A stretch of 64,000 nucleotides of DNA from Verticillium longisporum (Eukaryota > Ascomycota > Sordariomycetes > Glomerellales > Plectosphaerellaceae): NCBI GenBank assembly GCA_019188255.1, contig JAETXT010000006.1:434001-498000 (forward strand). Direction: 5' to 3'. Under the pieces are notes generated by a model. The model was not told where the DNA came from, did not search any database, and saw nothing but the letters and a program-made list of their open reading frames with translations. This document shows, piece after piece, positions 56,882-64,000 of this stretch (position 1 is the first letter of the stretch; each line of letters opens with the position of its first letter). Position numbers and translations under genes: made by a program.

Positions 56882-58926
56882 ATGGCGACCGACGACGCTC
56901 CATCCAGAAGTCGCCACAAGAGGACGAGGACCGGGTGTATGAAATGTCGGACCCGGCGCCGCAAATGTGAGTCGGCCACCCATCCCGGGACGCTCCAGTC
57001 CTTTGGCGCCTTGACTGTGCCTGTGGGGTGACATGCCCACTGGGGTTCGGACCGCGAGCGGCCTGCTCTGGAGTCGCGAAATTGACGTACTGTGATCAGG
57101 CGACGAGGAAAAGCCAAAATGTCGGCGCTGCATTGAGGGCGGCTTTGACTGCCAGTACGGCCCGAGATTGACGTTCTTGCACAAGAATGCTCTCACAGTG
57201 TCGCCAACGCCCAAATCGAACGAGACGCAGTATTCTCGTCTTCAGGTGCGTACCGGTCATATATCCCTGCCATGACTGAATATTGCTGATAGTTTAAAGT
57301 TCGTTGATCCTGGGTCATCAGTCTCAACCTCGAAAGAGTCAGATGGGGGTGATGGCAACAATGACATGACGACGTCGCCGACACCATCAGGCGCCACGCT
57401 GGAGCGACTGATCGAGTCGACGCCAATGAATCCAGAAGTACACGAGCTTGTGGCAGCTGAAACTCCCAGAGAGCAAGCGCCCTTCGTCAATGATCAATCC
57501 ACGCCGGGACCCTGGCCACAGGATGGAGATCCCATTCAGAGCTCGCCACAGCATTCTATGGTCGTGATGACCGACAGGATGCAGGCGTCTCCCAAAGACG
57601 CCGACTACCAAACTGCCCTGACTGTGCTCCTTTCTCTCGGCAACGATGAACCACCTCAAATTATCCATTCTCCAAGCCATGAACGAGTGACAGCTTTACA
57701 TCCACCACTCGTGTCCTCGCCCAGCAGCGCAGGGGCGTCGGTAATTGGGACCATCTCGCAGGAGACGATTCTACAGCTGCTCCGACAATACCGATACCAA
57801 GTTGCTCCTTGGCTAGACATCTGCGACATGAGCCAGTGTTTTGGCCTCGTCGTGCCACGGTTGGCGATGGAATCTGGAAGCGCCCTGCACTCGCTGCTTG
57901 CGCTGTCGTCCCAGTCGTTACAAGCCGAACGACTAACACAAACGAATGATCACTCCCTCCATATCATTCCCGACACTAGCTTCATGCAGAATCAGGTCTT
58001 CGAGTCCGTCAACGATAGTGAGCTCATCCATCTAGCACTCGCCAGTACAACGCAATTCCTCAGAGATGTGCCTGGCTCGTGGCATAGCACAACATGCCTT
58101 CTCGCTGATGGCGCTCACTTGGAAGAGCTGGGGCACCCCCCTTCGAAACTGCGACTGTCAGTGCTTGGGCTTTTGCTGAGACTGGGTAAGTTTGCTTTCG
58201 TTTGTCCGACAGAGAGTCTCCAGCTGACGATGCTCCCAACAAGACCTTGGCAAAGCCCTCATCAATGGCACGACTGTGTCGATTCCGGAACAGCTCAACT
58301 ATCCAGCAACCCCCACAGAGTGGCAAACATCGGCTATTGCCGACACTGTGTTCCACTCCGCGAGCGAATCCCTTTTGTTGTGCGCCCAAGCTGTCAACTT
58401 TGGCGCTTGTAGCTTTCCAGCGCCAGCCTCCACCACTGGCAGCGCACCGCGGTCGCCAGTACAACGGTGGACCATGCTCAATGACGCTCTGAGCACTTGG
58501 TACACCAATCGTCCTCAGGAATTCCATCCCATGATCGAGATGGAAGTCGACGACAGTCTGTTCCCAGTGTTGCTTTTCACTAATGGTGCCGCCGTTTTCG
58601 CGAACCAGTTATACCACACGGCCATGCTTCTCATGTTGCAGAACCGGCCTCGTACCCTGTCCGTCGGCGCCGCGCGAAAGGACCCCACCATGTCGCCGCT
58701 GTGGCATGCCCAGCGTGTCTGCGGTATAGCGATGAACAACGACCGACGGGATAGCTGGGATCTGTGTCTGGTGGCTGCACTCTACCGGGCTGCTCAGCGC
58801 ATGACGTATGAGCCGCAACAACTGGCCGTGCTCAGCTGTTTCGAAAAGATCAAGACCATGACAGGGTGGCACGTCAGCTTCTTCGTTGACAAGGCTCGAG
58901 AAGATTGGGGTATGGCCACTGGATGA
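56882..58926 (+). CDS. Zn2Cys6 regulator next to the sugar/polyol genes
   Basis: Exons 56882..56966, 57100..57245, 57300..58185 and 58244..58926; all phases agree, giving 599 residues. The zinc cluster spans intron 1: C-MK-C-RTRRRK-C-DEEKPK-C-RR-C-IEGGFD-C (CX2CX6CX6CX2CX6C), preceded by SRHKRTRTG. The C-terminal two thirds form a helical regulatory domain of the fungal-specific type (ILQLLRQYRYQVAPWLDICD, MESGSALHSLLALSS, FTNGAAVFANQLYHTAMLLM, SPLWHAQRVCGIAMNN). The pattern 'EVAPWLD-D...F' and 'FANQLYHTA' recurs in the convergent gene at 58956. Divergent from the reductase, so a pathway-specific regulator is plausible (inference). Confidence 0.88.
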
Positions 58927-58955
58927 AGGGAAGTGTGCAATTGTTACGTTCAGAA

Positions 58956-60756
58956 TCAGACCGTGACGTTGGTCATGCGCGAACTTTTGCCGCGGACTTT
59001 GTAGCCCCATGCCGACTCCAGGTCGTCAATTCGCCAGCATGTGCCCCATCCCGTCATGGCCTCGATGCTCCGAATCAGCTGGACCAGAAGGGCATGCTCG
59101 GACTTGTGGCTCAGAAGACGCCCTGCCACCCATAAAGGCTGAATTGCATTGTTCAAGCAGCCCTGATGCGGGTTCGTGAGGGAGATGCCACAGATGTGCT
59201 TGGCATGCCATACAGCCGAGCCACTGATGCCAAGCTTCAGATTCAAGGGGCGTGGCATGGAGCCGAGAAGAAGGACACAGGCAGTGTGGTAGAGCTGGTT
59301 GGAGGATATGGCGGCCCAGTGTAGGAAGAGGATCTGGGGAAAAGGCGTGCTTTGGATAGTCTGGGCAGGGAGCATTTCGGGCGGCCGGTTCAGATTCCAT
59401 GACTGAAGGTCATCCCACAGACGGAGCCAGCCGTCGGTCAGGTCGTCCGGGTTGACGCTGGTGTCGTCGCCAAGCTCGTAAAAGCGTGTGCGGTCTGCGA
59501 CAAGCTCGCACACTTTGGCGCAGAGGTAGACGGCATGGTTGGCGTACATGTCCGGCGAAGTGGACTGGCGAAACAGGTCAACAGCCTCAGAGTGTGTAGC
59601 ACCACTAGGAAGCCATTTCGACGGTTGCAGAAGAGTGCTCTCAGTTCCATCTGAAATGAGGGCACCACAGAGATCTAGCGATGCGCTGTTAGGATGCGCA
59701 TTTCGGAAAAGTCATGGAGGTCTTTGCCGTCCTACTTACCCATCCTTGCATAACACCAGAAAACAGCCTGCAATAGCCCCCCAGTGAAGCCGTGAACGTT
59801 GAATGAGTCGAACAAGGAAGCACAGCCTTCGAGGTGCTTCCTCCAATCTTGAGCACTCGCCGACATCATCTCCATGCAGCAGAGAATTGTGCAAATGGGG
59901 ATGATCTTTTGATCACGAACCTGCAATAGAGGTGTGAGCAACCGGATGGCCTCTTGGTAGAGTTCGAGACTGTCGAAAGAGGACTGTCTGCCTTCCTTGC
60001 GCTCCATTTGGCGAGCCGAGAGGGCCAGGACGGCGTAGAGAAGGGCGGGCGAGGACTGAGCAAGCACTGGGACCTGGATGCCGAAGGCACGGTCGCTGTC
60101 GAACATGTCGAGCCACGGAGCGACCTCAGCAACGTAGTTCTTCAGGAACTCTAAGCGTCGAGGCGATGCCAGGGTTTGAGCGGCTTGGCGGCGGTTCGCA
60201 GCGTCATCTGAGGGGTTCGGAAAAGAGGGCACCAGCGGAAGGGCCTCGGGAAGGGTGGTGCCAGGCTCGGGGGTGCCTTCACGGGTGGGAGCGGCAGTCT
60301 GGGCCGTGTTGAAGATGAGGCAGCGAAGCTCCTCTTGATACTCGAGGTAGCCTGGTTCGGACACAAAGTGATCCAGTCGCCAGGTTTCGGCTGGCGACGT
60401 GGACGAGGCCTCAGAAAGATGTGGCACGGGGTCATGGAGAGAAGTCCAAGGCGTCGTGGGCGTCAGTGCCCGGGGGGCAAACTGAACGTGGGTGTGCTGG
60501 GCAGTGCTTGAAGACACATGTTGCGACTCTCCAGCTTCTGTGTCTCTCTCTGGGGACAACATGGCCGATGCCAAAGTGTCGTTGGTGCTGTAGCCTGGTA
60601 ATGTGCGATCAGGATGGAGTTACGAGGATGCGGCGGAGAAAAAGGAAGGAGTCAAGCAAGGATCCAACGGCAGGTGCATGCAGCCCCCATCGAGGCAAGT
60701 GAAGATAGACGCGGCTGACCATTTTCGGGGGTGTCAGGGGGCTCCGCAGAGGCCAT
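58956..60756 (-). CDS. Fungal regulatory-domain protein without a zinc cluster
   Basis: Main exons 59740..60594 and 58956..59674, with a 65-nt intron (GTAAGT donor, GCTAG acceptor). A small first exon 60720..60756 (MASAEPPDTPEN) fits in phase but has a weak donor (GTCAGC); otherwise translation starts at the ATG at 60562. Segments match the neighbouring regulator: FLKNYVAEVAPWLDMFDSDR, SSPALLYAVLALSARQM, FLHWAAISSNQLYHTACVLL, SAVWHAKHICGISLTN, and the end MTGWGTCWRIDDLESAWG versus MTGWHVSFFVDKAREDWG. The region is of the Zn2Cys6-associated regulatory type, yet no Cys6 cluster is encoded before the next gene. It could act as a partner or titrator of the zinc regulator, or have lost its DNA-binding exon. 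Confidence 0.75.
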
Positions 60757-60900
60757 TGGCGCTATGAGGCATCAGGATTAGCGTTCTTGCGTGGAGCCAG
60801 CTGGAACCACCAAAGCCGCAGCCCGACCAAGATGTCGAAGAACCTTCAGACAGCGTGCATGGCAACGACATAGATTACTCAACCTAAACGGCCTTCCTGA

Positions 60901-61374
60901 TTACAATCCATCACATGGCTTGCCTTCCACTGCCACAGGTTCAGAGAAGAAGACGTCCTCCAGCGCGTCCCATCTGCGGTATCGAACACCATAACGAATC
61001 GCCCAGCGTCCTCCGTCCACGTATCTGAGCAACATGTCGTCTAGCAAAGAGGAACCTCTTGTCGAGTTGTATGTGAAAGAGCGTGCGCTCATGTCGATGT
61101 CCATTCGCACGCTCGCAGACCATTCTTTGGTAGAGCCTGCATCGTCTCTCGACTCGCCTTGGAGAACAAGATCAACGTCATCCCACTTTCCCGAGTCGCC
61201 TTCGTACGCCCAGGTGATTTTCATCGACCGATCATCGCTGTTGAGGTCAAGCTTCGTGTCGGATGTCGGGTGCGTGACTATGCCCTGTGACTTGGCGTGG
61301 GCAGCCAGAGGACCGAGAGCGAGAAGGATGGCTACAACGGCGGTGAAGAGCATGGCTTTTAGAGTTGCAAACAA
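60901..61374 (-). CDS. Small secreted protein
   Basis: Intact 157-residue frame. A clear signal peptide (MFATLKAMLFTAVVAILLAL, cleavage near AAHA-KS) is followed by a ~130-residue domain with alternating strands (GIVTHPTSDTKLDLN, MKITWAYEGDSGKWDDVDLV, WSASVRMDIDMSARSFTYN). It contains one sequon (NST) and a single Cys near the C-terminus. The start IVTHPTSDTKLDL...ITW weakly recalls Kre9/Knh1-type cell-wall folds (tentative). The low Cys count is unlike classical effector proteins. Confidence 0.65.
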   Translation of the reverse strand: MFATLKAMLFTAVVAILLALGPLAAHAKSQGIVTHPTSDTKLDLNSDDRSMKITWAYEGDSGKWDDVDLVLQGESRDDAGSTKEWSASVRMDIDMSARSFTYNSTRGSSLLDDMLLRYVDGGRWAIRYGVRYRRWDALEDVFFSEPVAVEGKPCDGL

Positions 61375-62826
61375 GGTTATCCGTTGTGATGATTGTGTGT
61401 ATGCCTCTCATTAAGTCGACGAGGTGCGTGGTATAAAGGTTGCCGTGGTCTCGAGGCGTGCTCGAGATGCTGTCTGACCAACGAGTAACAAGACCGTGAC
61501 AAAAAGCTGTCTCTGGATGGAAACGAGTCGAAAAGAAAGTGTTTTGTGAACCATCTGTCGTTTGGAAGGGAAACTCCTTTTGGTAAAACTGCTGCCTGTC
61601 GTCGAAACCCTCCGGGAGGGGCCCGCTGCATGGATCAAGGCGTGTCGGTGGCATGTCATTGCCGAAAGGAGTGCAGAGTCCAGTTTGGCTCATGCGTCCT
61701 CGCAATATCTGCGGCAGTCGTCTCATGCGCTTGTCTCAATTAGCGTAAGGTATTGCAGTATAGCGTAAGGTATTGCAGTATAGCCTGAGGCTATGCTTAC
61801 GCATGGAAAGCTGTTCGCGAGAAATGCATTCCAATCGTCTGACTTGTGATCACAGAGGCTTAATTAAAGTGAAGGGTGCCAATTTAATTATCCTGGGGTC
61901 TTCAAATCTTGCACACAATGCAGATCTATGTCTCGTCGCTATCCGGCACGAACTCACGAATATCGTCTCCTCTTTTTGCCGGAGCCTGACTGATGATGGT
62001 GCAGAGCGGTTCTATTACCTCGTGTTGCACAGCTACTCAGCCATCATCCGGGGCCAGGAGCTCAGGATACATGATTAGTACTGGAAAAGGGTTTTCAGTG
62101 AGATATAATTAAGTTGAAATGAAGAAGGAACATGCTTCAATGCGGTGGTGAAAAGGTCGGGGCAGGTTTGATTCGGCAATTCGCCACATCATGCCTAAAG
62201 GTATGTCCGGAGCGTGGCATTGATTGAAGAGACACTCCCCTGGATAAGGTAAGTATATTAGCAAGAGTTTTCAATTTCTTGTGCAAGTGGCCCCCGGAAG
62301 TGACTTGAAATTGGAAAGAAGTGAATGTAGCTCCTATTCCACTGCCTTGAACACTTGTAGTACCTAAGCTTGTGGTTGACGACTCGCACACCCGTTATCA
62401 CTGAATGAAAGTAGCTCAGCTGTAAATCTGCTATCAATTTAAGTCATGACCCATAGCTCCTAGTCCTCGCACTCTTGAATCTCTCCATCTCCACCCTCAG
62501 CGTCATCTTCAAGGCTTGATGTCACTTCTGCAATCAAGAAACAGAGATATCCACTCAAATGCACTAAGTGGCAGCTGTTTTGTTGCTCGCGACCTCGGCA
62601 TACACATCAGCCCACGTTATTCCTGAATAGGGCACCCCTTCCACCGGGCATACTGTCCCAGGCTCCGGCAGAACACCATCGGTCCAGTAAGCAGAAATTG
62701 CCTTGAGCGAGCACGAAGATGGCAGGACATGCGAACCGTGCTAGATCGCCCCAGTCAGCCTCAAGATAATATAATGGACCGAAAACGGACAAGGAAGCAT
62801 GTCCAGAAACACTTAACGTAATCCAC
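61375..62826. other. AT-richer intergenic region left of the transposon
   Basis: Composition becomes AT-richer from about 61740. It contains a 20-bp tandem repeat with a palindrome (61741-61802). The minus frame at 62607-62828 (73 codons) has some protein character (LYYLEADWGDLARFACPAIF) but no recognisable family; it may be a remnant of another element. Confidence 0.4.
61741..61802. repeat. 20-bp tandem repeat followed by a palindrome
   Basis: TAGCGTAAGGTATTGCAGTA is present twice (61741-61760, 61761-61780). Next comes the palindrome TAGCC-TGA-GGCTA (61781-61793). GCGTAAG at 61743 is repeated inverted as CTTACGC at 61796-61802. Confidence 0.85.
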
Positions 62827-62858
62827 AAGCGAGTGGTTCACCCAAGCGAGTGGTTCAC
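62827..62858 (+). repeat. Direct repeat at the transposon's left end
   Basis: AAGCGAGTGGTTCAC occurs at 62827-62841 and again at 62844-62858 (period 17), about 55 bp before the transposase start. Such subterminal repeats are common binding sites for pogo-family transposases. Confidence 0.7.
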
Positions 62859-62913
62859 TTCGCCCGGGCCCACGACCTACACCTGAATTCTACAGATTCC
62901 ACCTCCGCCCGCG

Positions 62914-64000
62914 ATGGAGACTCTTTCAAAAGAAGGTCAATTATTCCTTGCTATCCAAGCTATGGACAATGACCCGAACCTAAGCGCCCGGAGTGCTGCG
63001 AGGATCTACACCGTCCCCTTAACGACGCTCCTCCGACGCCAGAAGGGCAAACCCTCCCGACGCGAAAGCCCGCCCAATTCTGCCAAATTAACAGTACTAG
63101 AAGAGAAAACTATTGTCGAATATATCCTTGACCTAGATGCGCGATCTTACCCTCCCCGGTTGGGTGAGGTCGGAGATATGGCGAATCGCCTGCTTGCCGA
63201 CCGTGACGCGCCACGCGTCGGGAAGAACTGGGCCGCAAACTTCGTCAAACGGCAACCAGAGCTCCGGACGCGTTTCTTTCGCAAGTACGACTACAAGAGG
63301 GCCCAATGCGAAGATCCGGACGCGATAAACGCGTGGTTCCGCCTCGTGCATAACATGATCGCCAAGTACGGCATCCAAGAGGCTGACATGTACAACTTTG
63401 ACGAGACCGGCTTCCAGATGGGCGTTATCGCCAACGGAATGGTCGTGACCAGTTCGGAAAGACGGTCCAATGTGAAGATGAGGCAGCCAGGCAACCGGGA
63501 ATGGGTTACGGTGATCCAGGGCGTTGGCGCGTTGGGTTTCTCCGTCCCGCCGTTCATCGTGGTTTCGGGCAAGTACCACCTCTCGAGCTGGTACCAGGAC
63601 GACGCGATTTCTCGCGACTGGAGAATCGCAACATCTCCAAACGGCTGGACGACGAATGATATTGGTCTGGAATGGATTCGGCATTTTGACAGGCATACAA
63701 AGTCCCGTACTTCGGGCGGTTATCGCCTACTGATCCTGGATGGCCACGAAAGTCACCACTCGGTCGACTTCGAACTCTACTGCAAGGAGAACAACATCAT
63801 CACACTCTGTATGCCTCCTCATTCGTCACATCTACTCCAGCCTCTCGATGTTGGGTGTTTTGGCCCACTAAAGAAAGCATACGGTCGGCAAATCGAGGAT
63901 AGGATGAGGGCGGGTACAACGCACATCAGCAAAGAAGACTTCTTCCCGGCGTTTTCGGCTGCATTTCAGCAAGCAATGACAGAAAAAACATCCAGGGAGG
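62914..64000 (+). CDS. Pogo-like DDE transposase (3' end outside window)
   Basis: An uninterrupted frame runs from the ATG at 62914 to the window end (362 codons, no stop). The N-terminal helix-turn-helix of the CENP-B/psq type (QLFLAIQAMDNDPNLSARSA, IYTVPLTTLLRRQKGKPS) is followed by the Tc5-type second HTH (LTVLEEKTIVEYILDLDARS, VGKNWAANFVKRQPELRTRF). The DDE_1 core has Asp163 in YNFDETGFQMG, Asp276 in LILDGHESHHS and Asp312 in LLQPLDVGCFGPLKK. The spacing between the last two is 35 residues. All three acidic residues are intact and there are no RIP-style stops, so the copy may be recent and potentially active. Codon use is unlike the housekeeping genes (more A/T at third positions). Confidence 0.93.
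   Translation, partial: METLSKEGQLFLAIQAMDNDPNLSARSAARIYTVPLTTLLRRQKGKPSRRESPPNSAKLTVLEEKTIVEYILDLDARSYPPRLGEVGDMANRLLADRDAPRVGKNWAANFVKRQPELRTRFFRKYDYKRAQCEDPDAINAWFRLVHNMIAKYGIQEADMYNFDETGFQMGVIANGMVVTSSERRSNVKMRQPGNREWVTVIQGVGALGFSVPPFIVVSGKYHLSSWYQDDAISRDWRIATSPNGWTTNDIGLEWIRHFDRHTKSRTSGGYRLLILDGHESHHSVDFELYCKENNIITLCMPPHSSHLLQPLDVGCFGPLKKAYGRQIEDRMRAGTTHISKEDFFPAFSAAFQQAMTEKTSRE

Larger units (their letters stand above)
62818..64000 (+). mobile_element. Pogo/Tigger-like (Fot-type) DNA transposon, left part
   Basis: Left end probably near the TA at 62819-62822, with the direct repeats and the transposase following. The right end, and so the terminal inverted repeat, is outside the window, so the exact boundary is unproven. 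Confidence 0.7.

Noticed and set aside
1..64000. CRISPR arrays, bacterial operons, rRNA genes, virus genes
   Set aside because: No spaced short repeats, no prokaryotic gene layout, no rRNA sequence and no viral proteins were recognised in this fungal nuclear DNA.

Overview
The window comes from a filamentous ascomycete, most probably a sordariomycete of the hypocrealean type. Introns are short (50-135 nt) with GT..AG ends and CTGAC/CTAAC-like branch sites. Leaders are pyrimidine-rich, the DNA is GC-rich, and AGGTAGGT/CCTAGG motifs recur between genes. The gene set fits: an Htf1-type homeobox regulator, two Zn2Cys6 regulators, a Yvc1-type cation channel, fungal Sec61-alpha, Mod5 and a pogo-like transposon. 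Gene density is low: about 18 supportable protein genes or gene pieces in 64 kb, with several gene-free stretches of 4-8 kb.

Layout. 1-476: 5' part of an htf1-like homeobox gene (minus), running off the left edge, preceded by about 8 kb without a recognisable gene. 8442-10662: Yvc1/TRPY-type channel (minus). 12752-16534: three single-pass membrane proteins of unknown role. 22465-26338: a small spliced hypothetical gene, Apc13, TRAPP subunit Trs31 and a Sec14-like lipid-transfer protein. 28203-29230: a secreted protein of unknown function. 30400-31340: a decayed gene. 34598-37108: Zn2Cys6 regulator. 38717-42602: Mod5 and Sec61-alpha, divergently transcribed. 45871-51076: a large ABCC transporter. 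51543-52394: hypothetical. 52934-56188: polyol dehydrogenase plus xylose-reductase-like aldo-keto reductase. 56882-60756: two convergent regulators, only one with a zinc cluster. 60901-61374: small secreted protein. 62827-64000: pogo-like transposon with an open transposase running off the right edge.

Functional links. The adjacent aldo-keto reductase and polyol dehydrogenase could catalyse the first two redox steps of pentose or polyol catabolism, and the regulators beside them are candidates for local control (inference). Mod5, Sec61, Trs31 and Apc13 are housekeeping genes for tRNA modification, ER translocation, vesicle tethering and the cell cycle.

The most striking observation is that otherwise well-preserved genes carry single frame breaks. 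These are one-base losses at four-base C/G runs (Sec61, Yvc1, polyol dehydrogenase, probably one more), an in-frame TAG in Trs31, a 19-bp tandem duplication in the Sec14-like gene, and a TGA plus a one-base loss in the ABC transporter. Several of these genes are essential in other fungi, so consensus or assembly errors are the first explanation to test. I did not find a convincing new multi-gene system; the sugar/polyol cluster with its regulator pair is the best candidate.
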